The notes under the pieces were generated by a model. The model searched no databases, had not been told where the DNA came from, and worked only from the letters and a program-made list of their open reading frames with translations. Made by a program: the position numbers and the translations under genes. A stretch of DNA of 64,000 nucleotides, taken from positions 8,034,001-8,098,000 of the forward strand of contig NZ_CP114040.1 of the NCBI RefSeq assembly GCF_026965555.1, given 5' to 3'. The DNA is from Nannocystis punicea. GTDB taxonomy: Bacteria; Myxococcota_A; Polyangia; Nannocystales; Nannocystaceae. This document shows, in pieces, positions 44,287-52,792 of this stretch; positions within the stretch are counted from its first letter, which is position 1; the number at the start of each line of letters is the position of its first letter.

Positions 44287-47200
44287 TCATGGAGTATGGC
44301 CGCGCAGCCAGGCCTCGACCTCGGGGATGACCTGCTGCCCGGCGCTGCCGGCGGCGCGGTACTCCGCGAGGGCCCGTGTCGCGAGCGCGTGCGCCCGGCT
44401 GCGATCGCGGCCGGCAGGCGGAGGCGCGTCCCACAAGGCCTCGGCCAGCGCGAAGTGAGCGTCCGCGACGACGTCCGGCGCCTCGTCGCCGCGCTCGCGC
44501 AGGGCCACCGCCCGCTCGAGCGGCGCGATCGCGGCGGCGGGCCGCCCGCGCTCGACGTCGACGCGGCCGAGGCCGACCAGCGGGTACGTCACCATCGGAT
44601 GCTCGGGGCCCAGGACCTTCTCGATCGTCGCGAGCGCTCGCTCGTACCGCGGGACCGCCTCGTCATAGGCCCGCAGACCACGGTGCGCGTCGGCGATGTT
44701 GTGGATCAGCTGGGCGACGACCTTGTGGTCCGGGCCGTACGTCTTCTCGGCGATCGCCAGAGCGCGCTCGTAGTCGGCGATCGCGCCGCGGTGGTCGCCC
44801 TGCTCGTCGCGCGTGAGGCCGATGTTGAGCAGGGTGGAGGCGACGTCGGGGCTGTCGGCGCCGAACTTGGCCTCGTAGATCGCCAGGGCCTGACCGAGCA
44901 GCGCGAGGGCCTGCTCGAGCTCTCCGCGATCGCGGTGGACGTTGCCCGTGTTGTGCAGGGAGTCCGCGACGGCCGTGTGATCGGGGCCGAGCGCCTTCTT
45001 GCGGATCTCGAGCACGCGCAGGTTGGTCGCCAGCGCCTCGTCGTACCGCCCCAGCTTGCGGTACGTGCTGGCGATGTTGCCGAGCGAGACGGCCACGCGG
45101 GCGTCCTCGGGCCCGTACGCGCGCTCCCAGATCCGCTGCGCCTCCTCGAGGATCGCCAGCGCCTTCTCGTGGTCGCCCTGCTCGCCGTGGACGTTGGCGA
45201 GGTTGTTGAGCGACGCGGCCACGTCGGGGTGATCCGGCGTCAGCGTCCCGCGGCGGATCGCCAGCGCCTCCTCGTGCAGCGCCAGCGCCTCGCGCAGGTT
45301 GCCGAGGACGCGCTGGACGTTCCCCAGGCTGGTGAGCGACAGCGCGACCGTCGGGTGGTCCGGGCCGAGCTCGGCCCGGCGGATCGCCAGCGCCTCCTCG
45401 TGCAGCGGACGGGCGGCGGCGGCGTCGCTGGCCGCCTGGTGCGTCGCCGCCAGGTTGTTGAGCAGGTGCGCCTCGCGCAGCGTGCCCTCCTGCTGCAGCG
45501 TCCGCAGCAGCCGGCGCGCCGCGTGCGACCACACGAGCGCCTCGGCGCGCCGGGCCAGCGGGTCGCCGAGCGTGTAGACGAGCTGGGTCGCGACGTCGAC
45601 CGCGATCTCGTCGGAGCCGATCAGCCCGGACTCCTCGTACGCGCGGGTCAAGGTCTCCGCGGCCAGCTCGAGCTTGCCGGCGCGCGAGGCGGCCACGCCG
45701 GTGAGCGCGCGCGCCTCGACGGTCAGCGGCAAGTACCCGAGCTCCTGCGCCGCGACGAGCACCTCCTCCGCGCGCGCCAGCCCCTCGCGCGACTTCCCGG
45801 CGGCGAGCATCGTCATCACCTGGCGCAGGTCGCGGCGGCGGTCCTGGACCGCCGCGCGGAGCTCCTGCTCCTCGGGCAGCGGCGGGCGGCGGGCGAGCAC
45901 TGCCGCGTCGGTGCACGGCCCGAGCTGCGCCAGGCTGGCGGCCGCGGAGACCGCCCGCTGGGCCGTGACCGCGTCCGCGGCGGTCAGCACCTCGAGCAGG
46001 CCCGCCAGCTCGTCGCGCCGCTCCTCGAGGCAAGCGGTCGACAGCGCGTGCTGCTCGGGCGACCAGCTGCCCTCGACGTTCGCCGCCCGGCACAGCCGCG
46101 CCCGGATGTCGCGCCATTCGTGCGTCCAGCGATCGATCCACGGGATCGCCTTCTCGTACGAGGCCGCGGCATAGGCGAGACCGGTGGCGGCGAGGGAGTC
46201 GCGCAGCCGGAGCTTCGTCTCGTCGTTCCACACCGCGGAGATTTCGTCGCCGGTGAGCTCGCACGCCGCGATCTGCTGCGCGGTCGCTCGATGCTGCAAG
46301 GCGAGGCCGCCGACGACCGCGGCCGACGCGACGCCGAGGCCGACCAAAACGTTGCGGACCCGCGCCCGCGTCCTGCCGCGCCGCAACGCCTCGAGCAGCG
46401 CGTCCATCCCGGGGAACCGCCGCGCCGGATCGACTTGCAAGCCGCGCTGCAGGATCTGCCCGAGCCAGCCCGGGACGCGCCGGCTCCGCGGCGAGGGACG
46501 GCGCCGGCCCGTCAGGACGTTCGCGGCCAGCGTCAGCAGGTTCTCGCCGTGGTACGGGCGCTCTCCGTACAACAGCTCCCACGCCATCACGCTCCACCCG
46601 TACTGGTCCGCGGCCGGCGTGGCCTCCTCGCCGCGCCACTGCTCCGGCGACATATAAGCCGGCGTGCCCTGGATGGTGCCCGCCTGGGTCAGCCGCGCCG
46701 CCAGGGCGGCGAACTCCGGCTGCACGCGGGCGTCGTGCGCGAGCGTCCGGTCGAGCGCCGAATCGGTCGTGCCGGACGTCGCGGCGAACTCCTCCTCGGC
46801 CACCGCCAGGGTCCGGCCGTGGGCCAGGCCGAAGTCCATCACGCGGACCCGCTCGTCGCGGTCGATCATCACGTTCTCGGGCTTGAGGTCGCGATGGACC
46901 AGGCCGACCGCGTGCGCCGCCGCGACGCCGCGGGCCACGTCGGTCAGGACGCGCAGGAGCTCGGGCCAGCGGCGCGGACGCTTCCTCGCCCACTCGCCGA
47001 GCGTCTGGCCCGGGACGAACTCCATGGCGATCCACACCTGGTCGTCGTGGGTGCCGACGTCGTGGACCGCCACCACGTTCGGGTGCGACAGCCGGGCGAG
47101 CGCCTGGGCCTCCCGGAGCAGTCGGGCCCGTCCGCCGTCGACGCCGCTGCGGCTCGGCAGGACCAGCTTGAGCGCGATCTTGCGGTCGAGCTCCGGATCG

Positions 47201-47469
47201 TAGGCCGCGTAAACGACCCCCATCCCGCCGGCCCCGAGCTTGTCGAGCAGGACATGGCGGTCGACCACGACGCCGCGGGCGAGCCCCGCGGACCGATCGG
47301 ACGACGGCGTCGTCGGTCCGGTCGCGTCGTCCACCGCCGGCCCGGAGACGTCGCCGAACAACCTGGCCCGGACCTCGGCCTCCATCTCGCGTCCGGTGGG
47401 GTCCTGCGGCGCTGCCGGCCACTCGGCGAGGAAGCGGGGATCGGAGGGATCGTCGGGGGTGGCTGGCAT
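44287..47469 (-). CDS. Ser/Thr protein kinase with TPR array
   Basis: 1060 residues from ATG 47469. The kinase domain (about 70-350) has the Gly loop GAGGMG (79-84), Lys101, the catalytic loop HRDLKPEN (192-199), DFG (212-214) and GTPAYMSPEQ. A transmembrane segment follows (about 373-391). From about 560 to 1010, tetratricopeptide repeats of the kinesin-light-chain type are stacked (units such as HEEALAIRRAELGPDHPTVA). The kinase is thus cytoplasmic, and the TPR domain lies on the other side of the membrane if the helix spans it once. It follows the ECF-type sigma factor gene by 76 bp and the pair likely forms a signalling unit. A paralogous pair lies at 58459-62410. Confidence 0.95.
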   Translation of the reverse strand: MPATPDDPSDPRFLAEWPAAPQDPTGREMEAEVRARLFGDVSGPAVDDATGPTTPSSDRSAGLARGVVVDRHVLLDKLGAGGMGVVYAAYDPELDRKIALKLVLPSRSGVDGGRARLLREAQALARLSHPNVVAVHDVGTHDDQVWIAMEFVPGQTLGEWARKRPRRWPELLRVLTDVARGVAAAHAVGLVHRDLKPENVMIDRDERVRVMDFGLAHGRTLAVAEEEFAATSGTTDSALDRTLAHDARVQPEFAALAARLTQAGTIQGTPAYMSPEQWRGEEATPAADQYGWSVMAWELLYGERPYHGENLLTLAANVLTGRRRPSPRSRRVPGWLGQILQRGLQVDPARRFPGMDALLEALRRGRTRARVRNVLVGLGVASAAVVGGLALQHRATAQQIAACELTGDEISAVWNDETKLRLRDSLAATGLAYAAASYEKAIPWIDRWTHEWRDIRARLCRAANVEGSWSPEQHALSTACLEERRDELAGLLEVLTAADAVTAQRAVSAAASLAQLGPCTDAAVLARRPPLPEEQELRAAVQDRRRDLRQVMTMLAAGKSREGLARAEEVLVAAQELGYLPLTVEARALTGVAASRAGKLELAAETLTRAYEESGLIGSDEIAVDVATQLVYTLGDPLARRAEALVWSHAARRLLRTLQQEGTLREAHLLNNLAATHQAASDAAAARPLHEEALAIRRAELGPDHPTVALSLTSLGNVQRVLGNLREALALHEEALAIRRGTLTPDHPDVAASLNNLANVHGEQGDHEKALAILEEAQRIWERAYGPEDARVAVSLGNIASTYRKLGRYDEALATNLRVLEIRKKALGPDHTAVADSLHNTGNVHRDRGELEQALALLGQALAIYEAKFGADSPDVASTLLNIGLTRDEQGDHRGAIADYERALAIAEKTYGPDHKVVAQLIHNIADAHRGLRAYDEAVPRYERALATIEKVLGPEHPMVTYPLVGLGRVDVERGRPAAAIAPLERAVALRERGDEAPDVVADAHFALAEALWDAPPPAGRDRSRAHALATRALAEYRAAGSAGQQVIPEVEAWLRGHTP

Positions 47470-47545
47470 GAAGGTCTTCGGGGCGTGTCCGGAATGGAGC
47501 GATCCGCGGGGTCCCTGCACGGATCGTCGCGCGGGTGCGCAGGCG

Positions 47546-48211
47546 TCAGTCGGCAGGGTCGTCCTGGCCGGCCTGGGCGGTGATCCAGGCGTGGATTCCC
47601 TGCTGCCAGGCGCTCATGGACATGGTCGTGGCGGCCAGCAATTCAGGCGAGTCCGCCAGCGCGGCCAGGGTCTTCTCGAGCGCCGCGCGACCGCGCTGGA
47701 GGCGGCTGCGCACGGTCCCCTGCGGGATGCGGAGGATCTCGGCGATCTGGTTGCACGGGACGCCCTCCCAGTAATTCAATTCGATGATGACTTGATACTC
47801 CATCGGGATCCGGCGGATCGCCTTCATCAACAGGCGCTGCTCGTCGCCGAGGGTGAGGAGATACTCGGGGTCCGGCTCGATCGAGGCCAGCGCGGTCCCC
47901 TGCTCGCCCGTGAGGTCGAGCGCCAGCGCGGGGCGGGCCCGCCGGAAGAACCCGGTCATCGTGTGGAACGCGATGCCGAGGATGTAGCCGCGCACCGTGC
48001 CCGCGATCTCCGGGTCGTTCTTCGCGTGGACGCACGCGAGGAACGTCTGCTGCACGAGGTCGGGGATGTCGTGCTTGCTCTGGACGTTGCGGCGAAACAG
48101 ATTGGTGACTGGCGTCTTGTAGCGATCGTAGAGCTCGGCGCCCATCTGCGTGTCACCGTGCCGCCAGCCGAGCAGGAGGTCGAGGTCGGTGTGGGCCGAG
48201 CGGATGGGCAT
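47546..48211 (-). CDS. ECF-type RNA polymerase sigma factor
   Basis: 221 residues from ATG 48211. Region 2 is seen in ELYDRYKTPVTNLFRRNV and DIPDLVQQTFLACV. Region 4 is the HTH in RIPMEYQVIIELNYWEGVPC, then NQIAEILRIPQGTVRSRLQR. A C-terminal extension of about 40 residues follows region 4. The gene is read directly before the Ser/Thr kinase gene, so the kinase may regulate this sigma factor or its anti-sigma. No separate anti-sigma gene is visible. Confidence 0.93.
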   Translation of the reverse strand: MPIRSAHTDLDLLLGWRHGDTQMGAELYDRYKTPVTNLFRRNVQSKHDIPDLVQQTFLACVHAKNDPEIAGTVRGYILGIAFHTMTGFFRRARPALALDLTGEQGTALASIEPDPEYLLTLGDEQRLLMKAIRRIPMEYQVIIELNYWEGVPCNQIAEILRIPQGTVRSRLQRGRAALEKTLAALADSPELLAATTMSMSAWQQGIHAWITAQAGQDDPAD

Positions 48212-48559
48212 GACGCGAGGTCAAACTCGCAGAGCGGCCCTGATGCTGTCAAGAACAGGCCAGGCCCCGTGGGCCTGCACGACGCTCCGGACGACCGAAG
48301 GACGACGAGCCAGACCATCGACAGCACGGCGCCGAGCAGCCACGGGTCGTCGCGGATGCTGATGAACAGCGGAACTTTGCCGCCGTGCGCGGTATGGGGG
48401 CGACCAGCGCGGCGAGGTCGACGAGCGGCAGGATCGGAGCGAGCAGGACATCGACACGGCGAGTTTGCCGTGATCGAGCGGCGCCCCGTCGCGCGTCGAG
48501 TGATGCCCGGCGGCGCAGCGGCGCCGACGATCGAGCTGCCGTTCGTGGACGCGCGGTGC
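48212..48559. other. Gap with possible degenerate membrane-protein gene and a hairpin
   Basis: On the minus strand, VDVLLAPILPLVDLAALVAP is read in one frame (around 48450-48400) and VPLFISIRDDPWLLGAVLSM plus VWLVVLRSS in another (around 48380-48300), as if a small two-helix membrane protein had been frameshifted near 48395. A 7-bp stem with a 3-nt loop, CAGGCCC-CGT-GGGCCTG (48261-48277), lies between this and the sigma gene and could be a hairpin terminator without T-tract. Confidence 0.3.
48261..48277. terminator. GC-rich hairpin between DUF4003-like gene and sigma factor gene
   Basis: Perfect stem CAGGCCC/GGGCCTG with loop CGT. It lies upstream of the sigma factor gene and downstream of the minus-strand genes before it. 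The stem is strong, but no T-run follows in either direction, so its role as a terminator is uncertain. Confidence 0.35.
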
Positions 48560-49570
48560 TCAGGTGGTCGTCGCGACCATCGCCGCGATCGAGGCAGTCT
48601 GGCGGGCCGTGACGATCGTCTGCATGTCGAGCAGCAGCTTGGCGTCGGCCAGCGCGCCGAGCTCGCCGGAGGCGCCGACGAGGCGGACGAACGCGAGGCT
48701 GGCACCGAGGCTGAGGGCGTCGCGCTCGCCCAGCCACTTGAGGCGGGCGCGCAGGCCGGCCTCGAGCTCCCGCACTGTGGCGACGATGTTCGCAGCCGAC
48801 TGGGCGACGAAGCTGAGGATCGCCACCTCGTCGTACTCGCTGGTCCCGATCTTCGCGCCGGCGGCGCGGAACGCCGCGAGCAGCCCGCTGAAGCGCTCGA
48901 CGATCACCGGCGCCTCGACGCCGCCGAGGTACAGGATGTGGGCGGCCATCTGCAGCGGGTCGCCGCGCGACAGGCCGGCCTGCTCGTGCAAGGCCTTGTA
49001 GATCGCGTCGGTGCCGGTGCCGATCGCCGCGGGCTCCTCCGAGCAACCGGCCAGCATGGCACAGGCCGGGAAGTCCTCGGGTCCGGTCAGCCACCAGTGG
49101 TGGGCCTTCATCGCGCCGTAGATGCCGTGGAAGCGCTCGACGTGCTCCGGCTCGATCCTGCCGAACAGGCGGCGCAGGACCAGCACCGCGAGGACCTCGT
49201 AGACGCCGCCGCGGCGCAGCCCGTCGGCGCGAAACATCCCGCGCACGCGCTCGAGATCGTCGATGAATGCGTCGGGGTTGTCGTCGGCCTTGACCAGCTG
49301 GGCCGCGATGACCAGGCGGACCGACTCGTCGACGCCGGAGAACCACCCGAGCCGCTCGCCGAGCACCGCGCAGGCCGTGCGGGTGGACGCGGCGATCCGC
49401 TTGGCGTCGCCCGGGGTCACGACCAGGGTGATCGCGGCGAGGCGGATCGCCGCCTTGTCCTGCATCCACCCGCGGCCGGCGTCGAGCGCAGTCAACAGCT
49501 CGTCAAAGCGCGCCAGCGGGTCGGCGGGCACCACGAAGCCGGGGTCACCTTCGAGGCTGCGAAACGGCAT
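48560..49570 (-). CDS. DUF4003-like protein
   Basis: 336 residues from ATG 49570 with AGGA seven bases upstream. It is alpha-helical, with no signal peptide or membrane segment. Motifs such as FHGIYGAMKAHHWWLTGPED, FPACAMLAG, IYKALHEQAGLSRGDPLQMA and HILYLGG fit DUF4003, a family of unknown function known mainly from Firmicutes; the match is by eye. A group II intron ends just upstream of its start, so its original promoter may have been separated from it. Confidence 0.75.
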   Translation of the reverse strand: MPFRSLEGDPGFVVPADPLARFDELLTALDAGRGWMQDKAAIRLAAITLVVTPGDAKRIAASTRTACAVLGERLGWFSGVDESVRLVIAAQLVKADDNPDAFIDDLERVRGMFRADGLRRGGVYEVLAVLVLRRLFGRIEPEHVERFHGIYGAMKAHHWWLTGPEDFPACAMLAGCSEEPAAIGTGTDAIYKALHEQAGLSRGDPLQMAAHILYLGGVEAPVIVERFSGLLAAFRAAGAKIGTSEYDEVAILSFVAQSAANIVATVRELEAGLRARLKWLGERDALSLGASLAFVRLVGASGELGALADAKLLLDMQTIVTARQTASIAAMVATTT

Positions 49571-49628
49571 TGGTAGATCCTACTTTCCTTTCCGCATGTA
49601 GCGGAGAAGTTGGGCAAGACCCCCTTTC

Positions 49629-49660
49629 AAACCGTGCGTGCGGATTTCCCGCACACGGCT
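49629..49660 (-). ncRNA. Group II intron domain V
   Basis: This 32-nt hairpin holds the catalytic AGC triad at its 5' base, a two-part stem and a GAAA tetraloop, and ends in GGTTT. The form is that of an intact group II catalytic core. It lies 26 bp downstream of the maturase stop codon, as usual. Confidence 0.9.
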
Positions 49661-49686
49661 TACGGGTGGTCTCTCGGGCCGTCGCA

Positions 49687-51006
49687 TTACGCGGCCTCCG
49701 GGTACTGCACGGTCCCACGCAGTCGGTGGAGCCCGTGGTTGTGGAAGAAGTCGCTTGTCCAACCTTCGACGTCGTTGGCTCGCAGGTGTCGGCCTTTGCG
49801 CCGCACCATGAAGTGCGTGAGCCGGCGCCATACGTACGTGTCGATCTGGTTGAACTTCGCCGCGGCGTTCCCGGTGCGGAAGTAGTTGCCCCAGCCGCGC
49901 AGCACCGGGTTGATGTCGCGGACGATCACCCGCACATCCTTGACCCCGTTGCGGCTGCTGCCGGTCAGCTCCTTCACGCGCTGCCGCACCCGCGTCATGC
50001 TGCGCTGTGAGGGCCAGCGCTGGAGGAAGTACACCCTTCGGCCTTCCTTCTCCCAGATCGGCCCGGACATGCGCTTGCGCAGGTGGCAGCCGAGGAAGTC
50101 GAAGCCTTGCCGTCCCCGGCTCAGCTCGACCCGCCTCGTCTTCTCGGGATGCAGATCCAACTTGAGCCGTCGCAGGATCTCGCGGACCCTGGCCTCGGCC
50201 GCCTCGCACGCCTTCGCGGTCCTGCAGAGGATCACGAAGTCATCGCAGTAGCGCACGAGCTCGCCCAGGTGGGCGTGTCGTCGCTGCCACAGCTTGTCGA
50301 GGACTGCGAGGTAGATGTTGGACAGCAGCGGTGAGATCACGCCGCCCTGGGGTGTCCCCGAGAGCATCGCCGTCACCTCGCCATCTTCCATCACACCGGC
50401 TTCGAGCCACTGCCGTACCAGCTTGAGGACCCGTCTGTCCGAGATCCGCATCTCGACGAGCTTCATCAGCCGCTCGTGATCGATGCTGCCGAAGTAGTCG
50501 CGGATGTCGGCATCGAGCACGTGGTTTCCACCTCGTGCTCCCAGCACCCGCAGTCGCTCGAGCGCCTGCGTCGCGCTGCGCTTGGGCCGAAAGCCGTACG
50601 AGCACGGAAGAAAATCCGCCTCGAAGATCGGTTCCAGCACCAGCTTCGCCGCCATCTGCACCACTCGGTCCCGGACTGTCGGGATCCCCAGCGGCCGCTT
50701 CTTCCCGTCCGCCTTCGGGATGTACCGCCGCATGACCGCGCTCGGTCGGTACGTCCCCGCCTCGAGCTCTGCACCGATCTCTTCGAGAAAGCGATCGACG
50801 CCGAGCTCTTCCACCTCGGACAGCGTCTGGGCATCGACCCCCGCTGCCCCCCTGTTCTTCTTCACCCGCCTCCATGCTTCCCTCAGGACGTCACGCCTGG
50901 AGATGCGGTCGTACAGCGCATGGAAACGTCTTCCCGGATGCCGCTTGGCTGCGGCCCACAGTCGGCGTCGAAGTTCTCGCACTTTGTCACGCGGCCTACG
51001 CCGCAT
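49687..51006 (-). CDS. ltrA: Group II intron reverse transcriptase/maturase
   Basis: 439 residues from ATG 51006 (an in-frame ATG at 51036 would add 10). RT motifs are complete: RRYIPKADGKKRPLGIPTV, DADIRDYFGSID, LSGTPQGGVISPLLSNIYL and the catalytic YCDD (253-256). A maturase domain X follows (REILRRLKLDLHPEKTRRVE, WGNYFRTGNAAAKFNQID). There is no C-terminal HNH endonuclease, so the intron presumably inserts at replication forks or single-stranded DNA rather than by second-strand cleavage. All catalytic residues are intact, so the element may be active. Confidence 0.95.
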   Translation of the reverse strand: MRRRPRDKVRELRRRLWAAAKRHPGRRFHALYDRISRRDVLREAWRRVKKNRGAAGVDAQTLSEVEELGVDRFLEEIGAELEAGTYRPSAVMRRYIPKADGKKRPLGIPTVRDRVVQMAAKLVLEPIFEADFLPCSYGFRPKRSATQALERLRVLGARGGNHVLDADIRDYFGSIDHERLMKLVEMRISDRRVLKLVRQWLEAGVMEDGEVTAMLSGTPQGGVISPLLSNIYLAVLDKLWQRRHAHLGELVRYCDDFVILCRTAKACEAAEARVREILRRLKLDLHPEKTRRVELSRGRQGFDFLGCHLRKRMSGPIWEKEGRRVYFLQRWPSQRSMTRVRQRVKELTGSSRNGVKDVRVIVRDINPVLRGWGNYFRTGNAAAKFNQIDTYVWRRLTHFMVRRKGRHLRANDVEGWTSDFFHNHGLHRLRGTVQYPEAA

Positions 51007-51831
51007 GGGGTTGTTGGGACCTGTCCTGCAGGCCATGCCCTCGCGCTTACCTTCTTCTCCGACACGACCACCCCAGGGGCCCTTCCCTCCGGCGGCGTTG
51101 TTCTGCGCCACCATCATCGGTACTACGACCCCCTCGGACTCCCGCTGCACAGCGCTCGACTTCGCCTTCGGCTTATACGAGTCGCTTCGCCCCGACATGG
51201 GCCGTGCAGACGGGCCTCTCCTGTTCCGCATCGCTCCTTGAACGCGTGCTGCGCCCCCTACCCCGGGAGGACCCGCCGCGCTTTCTACTCCGGATGTCTG
51301 CGCGGTGGACGTGGCCTTCGCCGTGGCATGAGCGGCTCGGCTCCCCCATTGTTTCTCTGTCGAGGCTGCAGGCTTCACTTCATGTTGCGGCCCGCGTTCT
51401 TGCTCCCTCCGTAGAGGCACTTGACGCCCCGCTCGGGCCACGACGATCTCTCGCCGTACCTGGGGCCTGCTACCGGGCGCTCCGGCGCCTACCCGGACGG
51501 GACTCTCACCCGCTGGAACGGTGCAGCATGACGCGGCCGAGCCGCCCCCTTCGGGGTCCTTCTCGTCCGCGTCTTCAGGACGCACCATGCGGCCAAGGGT
51601 ACCCCCGTCCGGCGCGCCGCGGCCGGCCTTCGAGCCGTTCGCGTCGTGCGACCGGGCACACCCGTGATTGCCGGCGGCCGTCCCCGCGCCCGATTCGGCC
51701 CATGCGCCCCGCCCGCTGTCGCCGCGACCTCGTCGCGGGGGCACCCGCGCGCTGCCTCTGCACAGTTGCTTCGCCGACATGTGCGCGCACCTCGAGGGCG
51801 TGAGGGGCGCTGCTTCTGCCCACCTCGTCGC

Positions 51832-52470
51832 TCACTGGCACTGCTCGGGATATTTGGCGCAGATATCCTCCATGCTCTCCTCATAGGGAGGGTAGCGGTG
51901 ATCGTTGCAACCGCATACCCGCTGGCAGCACAGATCGCCGATGTTTATGAATATGGTGCAGCTGACGCCGGTCGCGCAGCCGGGGATGTCGGGACAATCC
52001 TCGTCCGTCGCGCAGGTCTGGGTGCAGCGCGAATTCGCCTCGACGAAGGCGGACGGCACGGTGCAGAGGCCGTGCTGTTCACACACCGAGCCCTCCGTCT
52101 GTGCGGCGCACTCGGCGTCCTCCTCGCATTGGGGCGCCGGCACATCATGGACGAGCAGGCATATCCCGCCCTCGCACAGCGGCTGCAGGCTGAGCGCGGT
52201 GAACACAATATCCGCGCCGAGCCCGACCAGCTCGCAGGAGGAGCCGTAGGGGGTGAGCGCAGGGTCCATCGAGGTGCTCGAGACCCCCCCGTCCGTGGTG
52301 ACGCTCATGCCCGGATCGAGGCTCGTCGGCTCCGAATCACCGAGGGTGTCGACACTCATGCCGCTGCCGCCAGTCGTGAGGGTCGCGCCGACGTACTCCG
52401 GCGCCAGCGGGCAGGCAGTCCCGGCCAGTACGACGGCGAGGAGCAGCGAGCGGATGATGACGCGTGACAT
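51832..52470 (-). CDS. Cys-rich lipoprotein
   Basis: 212 residues from ATG 52470 (an in-frame ATG lies 9 codons upstream). The signal peptide ends in the lipobox AGTAC (Cys20). A Ser/Thr/Gly/Asp linker runs to about residue 75. The C-terminal 130 residues hold many Cys in a spacing typical of disulfide-rich modules (CEEDAECAAQTEGSVCEQHG, LCTVPSA, CTQTCATDEDCPDIPGC, CCQRVCGC). These resemble the Dickkopf/EB-like Cys modules found in myxobacterial lipoproteins. It was probably cell-surface exposed. The gene lies 246 bp upstream of the group II intron, on the same strand. Confidence 0.87.
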   Translation of the reverse strand: MSRVIIRSLLLAVVLAGTACPLAPEYVGATLTTGGSGMSVDTLGDSEPTSLDPGMSVTTDGGVSSTSMDPALTPYGSSCELVGLGADIVFTALSLQPLCEGGICLLVHDVPAPQCEEDAECAAQTEGSVCEQHGLCTVPSAFVEANSRCTQTCATDEDCPDIPGCATGVSCTIFINIGDLCCQRVCGCNDHRYPPYEESMEDICAKYPEQCQ

Positions 52471-52792
52471 CGCGGGTTCGCAGGGGTGGAGGCGCATGAT
52501 GGCGCTGGATCTCCGGATCTTGGCGGATCCGTCGGCAAAATTGCACAGCCCCGCTGGAAGCCGGTGCCCGCCGTGTTACTGCCCGGCGAACAAAGGGTTC
52601 GGAGGGATGCTGTCGAGCATTTGCGTGCAAGGGACCCGCTGTCGACCGCTTGTCCGAAGGCCGCCTCGCCCGCGCCGCCCCTTCCCACGCGGATCGGCGG
52701 CGAGGGTGACGCCTCCGCAGTGAGGGGCCAGCGCGCGAGGGGCGAGGTCGGCGCTGAATCACCGACCCTCTCGCGCGAGAGTCGAGACGGCG
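52471..52792. other. Intergenic region
   Basis: About 320 bp between the Cys-rich lipoprotein start and the end of the P450 gene, both on the minus strand. Nothing recognisable was seen beyond upstream DNA of the lipoprotein gene. Confidence 0.3.

Larger units (their letters stand above)
49575..51585 (-). mobile_element. Group II intron
   Basis: The element consists of an intron-encoded reverse transcriptase and recognisable ribozyme parts. Domain V is exact at 49629-49660 on the minus strand: a hairpin starting AGCCGTGTGCGG with a GAAA tetraloop and ending CGCACGCACGGTTT. The 5' end is probably the GTGCG at 51585-51581, the consensus 5' splice sequence, followed by domain I features such as GGGTGAGAGTCCC near 51500. 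The 3' end lies within about 49575-49615. The total is about 2 kb, a normal size. The intron lies directly upstream of the DUF4003-like gene. Confidence 0.85.

Noticed and set aside
44188..47583. Plus-strand frame of 1131 codons opposite the first kinase
   Set aside because: The kinase and its motifs are unambiguous on the other strand; this is an antisense shadow.
51586..51831. Extension of the intron reverse transcriptase to 697 codons
   Set aside because: The open frame upstream of about 51036 runs through ribozyme domain I and the 5' exon; sequence there is non-protein-like, and RT homology begins near MRRRPRDK.
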